Source: Cherax quadricarinatus
Lineage: Eukaryota; Arthropoda; Malacostraca; Decapoda; Parastacidae
Reading direction: 5' to 3'
Assembly: GCF_038502225.1 (NCBI RefSeq)
Contig: NC_091323.1
Coordinates: 28,232,345-28,296,344 of the forward strand
Length of the DNA: 64,000 bases
Part shown: positions 1 to 10,969 of the stretch, one piece after another
Numbering within the stretch: position 1 is the stretch's first letter
Layout of the letters: each line of letters starts with the position of its first letter
Position numbers and translations under genes: made by a program
The notes under the pieces: generated by a model
Databases searched by the model: none
What the model was told of the DNA's origin: nothing
What the model saw: the letters and a program-made list of their open reading frames with translations, nothing else

Positions 1-2915
1 CCTCCAGCCCAGTCTCCACCCTTCCCTCCACCCAAGTCTCCACCCTTCCCTCCACCCAAGTCTCCACCCTTCCCTCCACCCCAGTCTTCACCCTTCCCTC
101 CACCCCAGTCTCCACCCTTCCCTCCACCCAAGTCTCCACCCTTCCCTCCACCCCAGTCTTCACCCTTCCCTCCACCCCAGTCTCCACCCTTCCCTCCACC
201 CAAGTCTCCACCCTTCCCTCCACCCAAGTCTCCACCCTTCCCTCCACCCCAGTCTCCACCCTTCCCTCCACCCCAGTCTCCACCCTTCCCTCCACCCAAG
301 TCTCCACCCTTCCCTCCCCCCCCGTCTTCACCCTTCCCTCCACCCCAGTCTCCACCCTTCCCTCCACCCAAGTCTCCCCCCTTCCCTCCACCCCAGTCTT
401 CACCCTTCCCTCCACCCCAGTCTCCACCCTTCCCTCCACCCAAGTCTCCACCCAAGTCTCCACCCTTCCCTCCACCCCAGTCTTCACCCTTCCCTCCACC
501 CCAGTCTCCACCCTTCCCTCCACCCCAGTCTTCACCCTTCCCTCCACCCCAGTCTTCACCCTTCCCTCCACCCAAGTCTCCACCCTTCCCTTCACCCCAG
601 TCTTCACCCTTCCCTCCACCCAAGTCTCCACCCTTCCCTCCACCCCAGTCTCCACCCTTCCCTCCACCCCAGTCTTCACCCTTCCCTCCACCCGTCTCCA
701 CCCTTCCCTCCACCCCAGTCTTCACCCTTCCCTCCACCCCAGTCTTCACCCTTCCCTCCACCCAAGTCTCCACCCTTCCCTCCACCCCAGTCTCCACCCT
801 TCCCTCCACCCCAGTCTCCACCCTTCCCTCCACCCCAGTCTCCACCCTTCCCTCCACCCCAGTCTCCACCCTTCCCTCCACCCAAGTCTCCACCCTTCCC
901 TCCACCCCAGTCTTCACCCTTCCCTCCACCCCAGTCTCCACCCTTCCCTCCACCCAAGTCTTCACCCTTCCCTCCACCCCAGTCTTCACCCTTCCCTCCA
1001 CCCAAGTCTCCACCCTTCCCTCCACCCCAGTCTCCACCCTTTCCTCCACCCCAGTCTCCACCCTTCCCTCCACCCGTCTCCACCCTTCCCTCCACCCGTC
1101 TCCACCCTTCCCTTCACCCAAGTCTCCACCCTTCCCTCCACCCCAGTCTCCACCCTTCCCTCCACCCCAGTCTCCACCCTTCCCTTCACCCAAGTCTCCA
1201 CCCTTCCCTCCATCCCAGTCTCCACCCATCCCTTCACCCAAGTCTTCACCCTTCCCTCCATCCCAGTCTAAACCCTTCCCTCCACCCCAGTCTCCACCCT
1301 TCCCTCCACCCCAGCCTCCACCCTTCCCTCCACCCCTGTCTCCACCCTTCCCTCCACCCCAGTCTCCACCCTTCCCTCCACCCCAGTCTCCACCCTTCCC
1401 CCCACCCCAGTCTCCACCCTTCCCCCCACCCGAGTCTCCACCCTTCCCTCCACCCCTGTCTCCACCCTTCCCTTCACCCCAGTCTCCACCCTTCCCCTCA
1501 CCCCAGTCTCCACCCTTCCCTCCACCTCAGTCTCAACCCTTGCCTCCACCACAGTCTCCATCCTTCCCTCCACCACAGTCTCCACCCTTCTCTCCACCAC
1601 AGTCTCTACCCTTCCCTCCACCAGTCTCCACCCTTCCCTCCACCACAGTCTCCACCCTTCCCTCCACCTGTCTCCACCCTTCCCTCCACCACAGTCTCCA
1701 CCCTTCCCTCCACCTGTCTCCACCCTTCCCTCCACCACAGTCTCCACCCTTCCCCCCACCCCAGTCTCCACCCTTTCCCCCACCCCACTCTCCACCCTTC
1801 CCCCTCCCCAGTCTCCACCCTTCCCTCCACCTCAGTCTCCACCCTTCCCTCCACCACAGTCTCCACCCTTCCCCCCACCTCAGTCTCCACCCTTCCCCCC
1901 ACCCCAGTCTCCACCCTTCCCCCACCCCAGTCTCAACCCTTGCCTCCACCACAGTCTCCACCCTTCCCCCCGCTACAGTCTCCACCCTTCCCTCCACCAC
2001 AGTCTCCCCCCTCCCTTCCACCAGTCTCTACCCTTCCCTCCACCACAGTCTCCACCCTTCCCTGCACCAGTCTCCACCCTTCCCTCCACCACAGTCTCCA
2101 CCCTTCCCTCCACCACAGTCTCCACCTTTCCCTCCACCAGTCTCCACCCTTCTCTCCACCACAGTCTCCACCTTTCCCTCCACCAGTCTCCACCCTTCCC
2201 TCCACCACATTCTCCACCTTTCCCTCCACCAGTCTCCACCCTTCCCTCCACCACAGTCTCTACCCATCCCTCCACCACAGTCTCCACCTTTCCCTCCACC
2301 AGTCTCCACCCTTCCCTCCACCACAGACTCCACCAGTCTCCACCCTTCCCTCCACCACAGTCTCCACCTTTCCCTCCACCAGTCTCCACCCTTCCCTCCA
2401 CCACAGTCTCCACCCTTCCCTCCACCACAGTCTCCACCCTTCCCTCCACCACAGACTCCACCTTTCCCTCCACCAGTCTCCACCCTTCCCTCCACCACAG
2501 TCTCCACCCTTCCCTCCACCACAGTCTCCACCCTTCCCTCCACCACAGTCTCCGCCACAGTCTCCACCCTTCCCTCCACCACAGTCTCCACCTTTCCCTC
2601 CACCACAGTCTCCACCTTTCCCTCCACCACAGTCTCCACCTTTCCCTCCACCACAGTCTCCACCTTTCCCGCCACCACAGAGTCCTCCCTTCCATCCACC
2701 ACAGTCTCCACCTTTCCCTCCACCACAGTCTCCACCCTTCCCTCCACCACAGTCTCCACCCTTCCCTCCACCACAGTCTCCACCCTTCCCTCCACCACAG
2801 TCTCCACCCTTCCATCCACCACAGTCTCCACCCTTCCCTCCACCACAGTCTCCACCCTTCCCTCCACCACAGTCTCCACCTTTCCCTCCACCAGTCTCCA
2901 CACTTCTCTATCAAT
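1..2915. repeat. 24-bp C-rich minisatellite (~120 copies)
   Basis: A tandem array with a 24-bp unit built on TCTCCACCCTTCCCTCCACC followed by a variable CAAG, CCAG or ACAG end. Shortened 22-bp units occur where CCCG or CCAG replaces the usual end. Up to about 1500 the variants are CCCAAG and CCCCAG; beyond that CCACAG takes over, so the array has a left and a right sequence domain. The top strand has almost no G outside one or two per unit, giving strong strand asymmetry. Open frames across it on both strands (up to 482 codons) come from the 24-bp period being a multiple of three and are not genes. The array runs off the left edge. Confidence 0.97.
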
Positions 2916-3409
2916 CATTCCGGTAGTTGACTTGAAATTCATCCATTTATCTGGGAGTCTCAAGTCACAGATAAGTGAAAAACATTGAGAGCCTTTTTGA
3001 GGACGAAATAAGGTGTGTTGAGCTCGAGGTCTCCTTAGATACCGTTGAGACGATATTCTTTTCGTCGTTTAATCTTCAGCAAGTTATCAGCTGAGAGAAA
3101 CTGACACGTTTCCTGGCGGAAAATGCAAGCAATTTACCTCTAATACCTGTGGAATTCTCTTACAATTTTAATCTTTTTTTATTGGTTGGGAACGTAATGA
3201 TGAGTTTCACCTTTGTAACTGCCTAGTGTAATGCAGTCTTTTGGAGGGGAGAAAAGAGCCCAGAATTGCCAACATCTTGCTGCTGATAAGATTGCATCCA
3301 GGGGTAATTAAGGGAGCTCCCATGTGCACTTCTTAAGAGTACGAAAACTTTTTCTTGGCTTTTATTGCTGCTTCTCTATTGTAGCGCAGGTTTGTGATGG
3401 TCCCGTTGC
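2916..3409. other. spacer without recognisable genes
   Basis: Mixed-composition sequence between the 24-bp array and a decayed repeat. No convincing ORF, RNA gene or mobile-element domain was seen. Confidence 0.6.
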
Positions 3410-3665
3410 TGTACCTGTGTCTGTCTTGATGTTACCCCTGTGTCTGCTTTGATGCTATTTGTGTCTCTTGATATTATCTCTGTGTCTCTCTTGATGTTAT
3501 CTCTGTATCTGTTTTGACGTTATTTCTTTGTCTGCCTTGATGTTATCTCTTTGTCTGCCGTGATGTTATCTCTATGTCTACCATGATGTTATCTCTATGT
3601 CTACCATGATGTTAGCTCTGTGTCTGTGTTGTTATTTCTGTGTCTGCTTTATTTTACCTCTGTGA
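3410..3665. repeat. degenerate ~23-bp repeat
   Basis: About ten imperfect copies built on TGATGTTATCTCTGTGTCT, with unit length varying from 20 to 24 bp. It is much more diverged than the other arrays and looks like an old minisatellite. Confidence 0.75.
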
Positions 3666-3939
3666 ATACCTTTATGTTACCAGATATGAACAGTTCCCCC
3701 TTTCTTCGTAGCTTTTATTTATCTACCCTGACACCAATGTTGTTGCGTACTTTTGAACTTTTTTCGCTTTTATTGATGTGTTTTATTAGGTGTGAACTCC
3801 TCACAGGAGAAGCTTACCCAAGTATTGGTCGAACCTTCTGTAAATTGTGTTGCTTGCTTCTGTGTTTAGGATCATGAATTCTGATCTTATGTCTGTAAGC
3901 TTCGTGCATATCGTCGATGTTATCCAGTTTACTTTTCCA

Positions 3940-4015
3940 GTTAGGATTTGACAATGGTCCAGCAGAGACCGAAACGTCGCCATGAGGTGAATTATTCCAG
4001 TCACTGTTTGGATTT
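3940..4015 (+). other. decayed hammerhead-like pLTR relic
   Basis: The segment has TTGACAA, a hairpin with GGTC and GACC arms, then GAAACGTC at 3971-3978. The order matches the core, stem II, GAAAC and GUC order of the motif repeated from 24.8 kb onward. The flanking stem I arms barely pair, so this is at best an old relic of a related element. It lies outside the main cluster. Confidence 0.35.
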
Positions 4016-4139
4016 TTTATTCATTATCCAATTTACACTGGCTTTTGGTGACTGGTTCCATGTTTACGCTTAGTTCATTCTCGTTTATGTTTTCTGCGAG
4101 TTTAATTGTTTATCACCGTCATCTGCGTATTTTCATTAT

Positions 4140-4375
4140 TGTACTTTCGTATTTACTGGGTTTACTTCCAACAGCCAGTTCTTCTCCCACTCTTCTTGTA
4201 AACAGTTCAGGTCATCCTGTAGTGTATGGCAGTCTTCCTCAGTGTTAGTTTTTCTCGTTAGTTTTGTGTTGTTATCTGCCAGCGTTTACACAGGGCGATC
4301 ATTTATATGTCGACCAGGAACAGTATGGGTCCCAGAACAGAGCTGTATGGGCCCCGCTGGCAGCAGCAGCAGCTT
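4140..4375 (-). pseudogene. decayed LINE reverse transcriptase fragment
   Basis: Read on the minus strand, this encodes a broken RT palm. SSVLGPILFLVDI and an in-frame stop stand where non-LTR elements have GSVLGPLLFLIYIND. ADNNTKL follows where FADDTKL is expected, then TEEDCHTLQDDLN and WEKNWLLEVNP, which match the RT thumb. The catalytic ADD has become ADN and stop codons are present. The DCxTLQxDLNxLQ pattern fits Jockey/I-type LINEs better than the CR1-like copies elsewhere in the window. It is a dead fragment; the clade is uncertain. Confidence 0.7.
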
Positions 4376-4689
4376 GATTCACCAGACAATTAGGAACGAA
4401 GAACAAAAGACACACGATGTAAAACAAGCTTTTATTATGAAAGCCTTACGCTATGTTAGACCTTTTATTAAGTCTCTGTTAAGTCATGATGAGGCTCTAC
4501 ACACAGTGTAACGTTGTCTCAACAATAGCTCGCCCAGCAACGTGTCTTTTCTTCACTATTGTCTCCATTGCGCCATTAGGATATAAACAGTAATATACTT
4601 GGAGAGGGTTTCGGGGGTCAACGCCCCCGCGGCCCGGTCTGTGCCCAGGCTTCATCTTACTGTTAGTGACAAAGAAATGTATACAATAT

Positions 4690-4790
4690 TCATCATGTAT
4701 TTCCTATCCGTTTTTGAACGAGAGGATACAAACGAAATCCCAGAAATCAATAATTATACAGCTCAGGACGAAAATAAATTATGCGATATC
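4690..4790 (+). pseudogene. CR1-like LINE RT linker relic
   Basis: The translation contains FLSVFEREDTNEIPEINNY followed by DENKL. The CR1-like LINE copy at 58.4-59.2 kb has FLSVFTQEDVNEIPVINNY followed by DEFKL in the region just before the RT palm. This is a short, diverged piece of the same LINE type, far from the others. Confidence 0.7.
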
Positions 4791-4799
4791 AAGTGTGGA

Positions 4800-5295
4800 C
4801 CCAGACCGAGAGTAGACGAACTCTCGAAACAGTTCACAGGCACAGGGAAGGGAAAAAGTGGGAGGTAGAGGTTATTTGCACAGGTCATCAGGGTGAAAAA
4901 TCTTCTCTGAGAGAAAGTTAACTTTGGGACGTGGGGAGTTGAAGAGTGCAGGAGTGGACGGAGGTAGAGAGGGGTACAAGTAGATAGGGACGAGTGGTAC
5001 TGAGTGGTTTCGAGGGAACCTGAGTGGTTCCCGAGGCACCTGAGTGGAGCAGAGTGCTACAAAGTACACCTGATTGAGACAAAGGAAGAATAGGAGACTG
5101 TGTTAAGGAGCATTTGGACGAAGACAAGCTGGCAGAGGGACAGAGTGGGAGTCAGTGGGACACATTACGAGTGAGTGGGACAAAGTAGCAGTGAATCGGA
5201 CAAAGAGTGTGAGAGGGACAAACTGGAGCTGGGATTTTTGAAGCAGAATTGGGATGTGAGAGGAGAAAAGTTACACCTTCAGACGAAATGTTGAG
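4800..5295. other. spacer, GA/GT-rich, no gene seen
   Basis: The sequence has irregular GAGTGGGACAAAGT-like reiteration (about 4980-5230) with no constant period. Small ORFs here lack recognisable features. Confidence 0.6.
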
Positions 5296-6355
5296 ACTGA
5301 TATATAACGTCTGTGTAGTGAGGGGCAGGCGAGTGAGTAGACAACATCACTGATATATAACGTCTGTGTAGTGAGGGCCAAGCGAGTGAGTAGACAACAT
5401 CACTGATATATAACGTCTGTGTAGTGAGGGCCAAGCGAGTGAGTAGACAACATCACTGATATATAACGTCTGTGTAGTGAGGGCCAAGCGAGTGAGTAGA
5501 CAACATCACTGATATATAACGTCTGTGTAGTGAGGGCCAAGCGAGTGAGTAGACAACATCACTGATATATAACGTCTGTGTAGTGAGGGCCAAGCGAGTG
5601 AGGAGACAACATCACTGATATATAACGTCTGTGTAGTGAGGGCCAAGCGAGTGTGGAGACAACATCACTGATATATAACGTCTGTGTAGTGAGGGCCAAG
5701 CGAGTGAGGAGACAACATCACTGATATATAACGTCTGTGTAGTGAGGGCCAAGCGAGTGAGTAGACAACATCACTGATATATAACGTCTGTGTAGTGAGG
5801 GCCAAGCGAGTGAGTAGACAACATCACTGATATATAACGTCTGTGTAGTGAGGGCCAAGCGAGTGAGGAGACAACATCACTGATATATAACGTCTGTGTA
5901 GTGAGGGCCAAGCGAGTGAGGAGACAACATCACTGATATATAACGTCTGTGTAGTGAGGGCCAAGCGAGTGAGGAGACAACATCACTGATATATAACGTC
6001 TGTGTAGTGAGGGCCAAGCGAGTGAGGAGACAACATCACTGATATATAACGTCTGTGTAGTGAGGGCCAAGCGAGTGAGGAGACAACATCACTGATATAT
6101 AACGTCTGTGTAGTGAGGGCCAAGCGAGTGAGGAGACAACATCACTGATATATAACGTCTGTGTAGTGAGGGCCAAGCGAGTGAGGAGACAACATCACTG
6201 ATATATAACGTCTGTGTAGTGAGGGCCAAGCGAGTGAGGAGACAACATCACTGATATATAACGTCTGTGTAGTGAGGGCCAAGCGAGTGAGGAGACAACA
6301 TCACTGATATATAACGTCTGTGTAGTGAGGGCCAAGCGAGTGAGGAGACAACATC
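5296..6355. repeat. 53-bp tandem array, 20 units
   Basis: Exactly 20 units of 53 bp occupy 1060 bp. Each starts ACTGATATATAACGTCTGTG and ends with GACAACATC. The first unit differs at a few bases (GGGGCAGGC for GGGCCAAGC). The rest are nearly identical except for a GTAGAC/GGAGAC switch that separates most early units from later ones and one GTGTGGAGAC variant near 5650. Such low divergence suggests recent expansion or homogenisation. Confidence 0.98.
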
Positions 6356-6371
6356 AACATCCAGAGTTCAC

Positions 6372-6452
6372 TTGAATAAATAAATAAATAATAATAGCAA
6401 CAACAACAACAATAATAATAGCAACATTAATAATTATAATAATAATAATTCT
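6372..6452. repeat. AAT/AAC-type simple repeats
   Basis: Adjoining AATA, AAT and CAA microsatellite tracts just after the 53-bp array. Confidence 0.9.
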
Positions 6453-7385
6453 GAGGTCATTGGAATATGGCTTGATAATCGAAAGAAATCGTGTATTCCG
6501 TCCTTGTGAGTGCTAGTGCCGTCACACGCGCACCTTTCAACGCCCCTTCGGAGGAGATTGACTTCTATGTATAAGAGTTTGCCGATTCTGTGAAACTAAT
6601 GAGAAAGGTAACAACCAGAGAGGGTAGGGACAGGTTCCAAGATAACTTGAACAGACTGCAGACGTGGTCAGGCAAGAGACTACTGGAATTACAATATAAA
6701 TGCAGAGTCAGTGTGAGTGGGACAGAGGATTAGATCAGAGAAGAATTACAGCATGGAAGGAGAGGTACTGCTGACAGCTTACTAGGAGTAAGAGCTTCAA
6801 AGGGAGCATCACACCCAGCATAGATTGCCTATGTGTTAGCTGTAGTCTGTTCTGGAGGTGACCATTGCTGCGGCCAGGTCTCTGAGCAGGCCTCCTAGTT
6901 GCTGGCCTGATCAGTTTTAGGGTGTTAGTGCTAGTCGCACGCAGTCCAGCGAAGGCACCGTGGCGAGACATCAGAAATTGACTTTAGGAACTTACCAAGT
7001 TCACGCATGAAGACAGACAGGAGCCTGGTGGTAATTCCCCTTATGTATGAAGGAAGTGTTGAAATGTCTTGGTCCCTTTACACTTCTTAGAAGAATCTTT
7101 TGAGTGTTCTGTTTCAGCAGGGAACCATACCTGATTAAATATGTAAAGTGTGTGTGTGTGTGTGTATGTACACTATAGCATACGTACGTGTACGCGACGG
7201 TGTGTGTACACGCGCCGACGTGAATCTGCAGATGTAGTATCTCGTTAGGGTTGTATTTAACCACCCGTAAGCAACGAACCTCTCCCTTTTACTCTTTGAG
7301 CATAAGGTTCACTTTCAAGTCCTTCCCTGAAGAGACAGTCAGTCTTGGGTGTTTCCCACAGGACGATAATTTACAAGGCTGAGTC
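6453..7385. other. spacer with a TG microsatellite
   Basis: Non-repetitive sequence with a (TG)n tract at about 7149-7166. Two small minus-strand ORFs (87 codons or fewer) show no domain or start context worth calling. Confidence 0.6.
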
Positions 7386-7692
7386 CCCTAAAGGTAGGTT
7401 CCTTGATGCTATTCTCAAGGTAGGTTCCTTGATGCTATTCTCTCAAGGTAGGTTCATTGATGTTCCTTCAAGGTATGTTCCTTAATACTCTCCCCTCAAA
7501 GTAGGTTCTTTGATGCACTGTTTCCTCAAGATAGGTTCCTTGATGATGTTGTTCCCTCAGGGTAGGTTCCTTAATGCTGTCCCCTCAAGGTAGGTTCCTT
7601 GATGCTGTCCCCTCAAGGTAGGTTCCTTGATGCTGTCCCTTCAAGGTAGATTCCTTGATGCTGTTCCCTCAAGGTAGGTTCCTTGATGCTGG
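7386..7692. repeat. ~28-bp tandem array, ~11 units
   Basis: Units are built on AAGGTAGGTTCCTTGATGCT followed by a variable GTCCCCTC or GTTCCCTC. Early copies are more diverged than the last five. Confidence 0.93.
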
Positions 7693-7830
7693 TGAGGGAG
7701 GGCTCTTGATCTAAGTAATTGGACCTGTTCTCCAATTCCTTAAATCAAGATTAGCGTTATTTCATGACAAGTATGTTGGGGATTAAGTACGACCATTGGA
7801 ACATCAGTGTGTTCAAAAATCGAGTTATGA

Positions 7831-9412
7831 TGCTGTAAGTAGGTGTGTAGGTAGGCTGTAAGTAGGTGTGTAGGTAGGCTGTAAGTAGGTGTGTAGGTAG
7901 GCTGTAAGTAGGTGTGTAGGTAGGCTGTAAGTAGGTGTGTAGGTAGGCTGTAAGTAGGTGTGTAGGTAGGCTGTAAGTAGGTGTGTAGGTATGCTGTAAG
8001 TAGGTGTGTAGGTAGGCTGTAAGTAGGTGTGTAGGTATGCTGTAAGGAGGTATGTAGGTATGCTCTAGGTAGGTGTAGGTATGCTGTAAATAGGTGTGTA
8101 GGTATGCTGTAAGTAGGTGTGTAGGTAGGCTGTAAGAAGGTGTGTAAGTAGATGTGTAGGTAGGCTGTAAGGAGGTATGTAGGTATGCTGTAAGTAGGTG
8201 TGTAGGTAGGCTGTAAGTAGGTGTGTAGGTAGGCTGTAAGTAGGTGTGTAGGTAGGCTGTAAGTAGGTGTGTAGGTATGCTGTAAGTAGGTGTGTGGGTT
8301 GGCTGTAAGTGGGTATGTAGGTAGGCTGTAAGTAGGTGTGTAGGTAGGCTGTAAGTAGGCGTGTAGGTAGGCTGTAAGTAGGCGTGTAGGTAGGCTGTAA
8401 GTAGGCGTGTAGGTAGGCTGTAAGTAGGTGTGCAGGTAGGCTGTAAGTAGGCGTGTAGGTAGGCTGTAAGTGGGTGTGTAGGTAGGCTGTAAGTAGGTGT
8501 GTAGGTAGGCTGCAAGTAGGCGTGTAGGTAGGCTGTAAGGAGGTATATAGGTATGCTGTAAGTAGGTGTGTAGGTAGGCTGTAAGTAGGTGTGTAGGTAG
8601 GCTGTAAGTAGGTGTGTAGGTAGGCTGTAAGTAGATGTGTAGGTAGGCTGTAAGGAGGTATGTAGGTATGTTGTAAGTAGGTGTGTAGGTAGACTGTAAG
8701 GAGGTATGTAGGTATGTTGAAAGTAGGTGTGTAGGTAGGCTGTAAGTAGGTGTGTAGGTAGGCTGTAAGTAGGTGTGTAGGTATGCTGTAAGTAGGTGTG
8801 TGGGTTGGCTGTAAGTGGGTATGTAGGTAGGCTGTAAGTAGGTGTGTAGGTAGGCTGTAAGTAGGCGTGTAGGTAGGCTGTAAGTAGGCGTGTAGGTATG
8901 TTGTAAGTAGGTGTGTAGGTAGACTGTAAGGAGGTATGTAGGTATGTTGAAAGTAGGTGTGTAGGTAGGCTGTAAGTAGGTGTGTAGGTAGGCTGTAAGT
9001 AGGTGTGTAGGTATGCTGTAAGTAGGTGTGTGGGTTGGCTGTAAGTGGGTATGTAGGTAGGCTGTAAGTAGGTGTGTAGGTAGGCTGTAAGTAGGCGTGT
9101 AGGTAGGCTGTAAGTAGGCGTGTAGGTAGGCTGTAAGTGGGTGTGTAGGTAGGCTGTAAGTAGGTGTGTAGGTAGGCTGCAAGTAGGCGTGTAGGTAGGC
9201 TGTAAGTAGGCGTATAGGTAGTCTGTAAGTAGGTGTGTAGGTAGGCTGTAAGTAGGTGTGTAGGTAGGCTGTAAGTAGGTGTGTAGGTAGGCTGTAAGTA
9301 GATGTGTAGGTAGGCTGTAAGGAGGTATGTAGGTATGTTGTAAGTAGGTGTGTAGGTAGACTGTAAGGAGGTATGTAGGTATGTTGAAAGTAGGTGTGTA
9401 GGTAGGCTGTAT
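7831..9412. repeat. 23-bp tandem array, ~68 units
   Basis: The unit contains GCTGTAAGTAGGTGTGTAG plus GTAG, 23 bp in all. Larger blocks of several hundred bp are themselves duplicated; the stretch with GGGTTGGCTGTAAGTGGGTA recurs near 8290, 8805 and 9030. Because 23 is not a multiple of three, three units make a 23-residue period, which explains the 588-codon minus-strand frame. It is not a gene. Confidence 0.97.
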
Positions 9413-10125
9413 GTTGTAAGTATGCTGTGTGTAGGTTTGGTGTATAAATGTGGGTAAAAGAACAGTTATTACTATTGTAGGAAAACGCTAAACCTGTAGG
9501 GGTCACACAGCAACTTGGGAATGTAAGGTAACCATGTTTGGTTCAGTGGAATGGATGATGGCACCACTTCCTTGGATCAAGAGTCCTTCAGCAGCATCAG
9601 GGCACCCCCCCCCACCCTCACCCTTGAAGGGTATGTGTACAACAGCTGTTCTGTTTTCATTAAATGTGAAAAATTTTGCAATATAGGACTATGACTTTTA
9701 TGATAATAGAATCTAAGGTTGAATACCACTTGCCGTCCTTAAACTGAGTATTAACCATGAAAATCAGGTAATATTACCCCTGTTATTGCAGCTGCAGAGC
9801 GAGGTAGTCTAAGAAAAATTAATATGGACCTTATGATAGTCGAATCTAAGGCTGAATATTATGTATGCGAAAGCATTCGATTATTATTATAATGTAGGTC
9901 ATTCTGGCTCTTATAAACCTAAGCTTTAAGGGTCAGTGTACTTAGCTGCCTTAATTAGTGGTAGGGAAATTGCGAAGAGGATCTGTGAGTGGAGGAGTGA
10001 GATGGTGGTTTGGGAGGGCATGGAGGAGTGGTGTGTTGGAGGTGTGGAGTTATATGTGGGGTGGGATGGAGTAGTAGTATGTGGGAGGGATGGAAGAGTG
10101 GCGTGTGGGAGGGATGGTGGATTGA
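9413..10125. other. spacer, no gene recognised
   Basis: AT-rich unique-looking sequence. A motif around GAATCTAAGG-TGAATA occurs twice, near 9710 and 9846, so a small ancient duplication is possible. About 10000-10120 is GGGATGG-rich. Confidence 0.55.
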
Positions 10126-10920
10126 GGACAAACAAGGTCGAGGCACTGACCTCGTCCCTGGCAACAAACAAGGTGGAGGCACTGACCTCGTCCCTGGCAA
10201 CAAACAAGGTGGAGGCACTGACCTCATACCTGGCAACAAACAAGGGGGAGGCACTGACCTCGTCCCTGGCAACAAGCAAGGTAGAAGCACTGACCTCGTC
10301 CCTGGCAACAAACAAGGTGGAGGCACTGACCTCGTCCCTGGCAACAAACAAGGTGGAGGCACTGACCTCGTCCCTGGCAACAAACAAGTTGGAGGCACTG
10401 ACCTCATCCCTGGCAACAAACAAGGTAGAGGCACTGACCTCGTCCCTGGCAACAAGCAAGGTAGAGGCACTGACCTCGTCCCTGGCAACAAACAAGGTGG
10501 AGGCATTGACCTCGTCCCTGGCAACAAACAAGATGGAGGCATTGACCTCATCCCTGGCAACAAACAAGGTGGAGGCACTGACCTCGTCCCTGGCAACAAA
10601 CAGGGTGGAGGCACTGACCTCGTCCCTGGCAACAAACAGGGTGGAGGCACTGACCTCGTCCCTGGCAACAAACAGGGTGGAGGCACTGACCTCGTCCCTG
10701 GCAACAAATAAGGTGGAGGCACTGGCCTTGTCCCTGGCAACAAGCAATGTGGAGGCACTGACCTCGTCCCTGGCAACAAGCAATGTGGAGGCACTGACCT
10801 CGTCCCTGGCAACAAGCAATGTGGAGGCACTGACCTCGTCCATGGCAACAAGCAAGGTGGAGGCACAGACCTCGTCCCTGGCAACAAGCAAGGTGGAGGC
10901 ACTGACCTCGTCTCTGGCAC
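10126..10920. repeat. 36-bp tandem array, ~22 units
   Basis: The unit contains GGAGGCACTGACCTCGTCC and CTGGCAACAAACAAG, 36 bp in all. The period is divisible by three, so several frames stay open on both strands (up to 370 codons, e.g. a VEALTSSLATNK period). Nothing marks any of these as a real protein. Confidence 0.96.
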
Positions 10921-10969
10921 CAGGCTTGAGAATCCAATTTAGTGCACCACAGCTCACCAAGATAATGAT

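Noticed and set aside
1540..2988. 482-codon proline/serine-rich plus-strand ORF
   Set aside because: Product of the 24-bp array (a multiple of three), open in several frames on both strands.
7740..9506. 588-codon ORF with a TYLQPTYTPTYSLP-like period
   Set aside because: Explained by the 23-bp array read in a 69-bp super-period.
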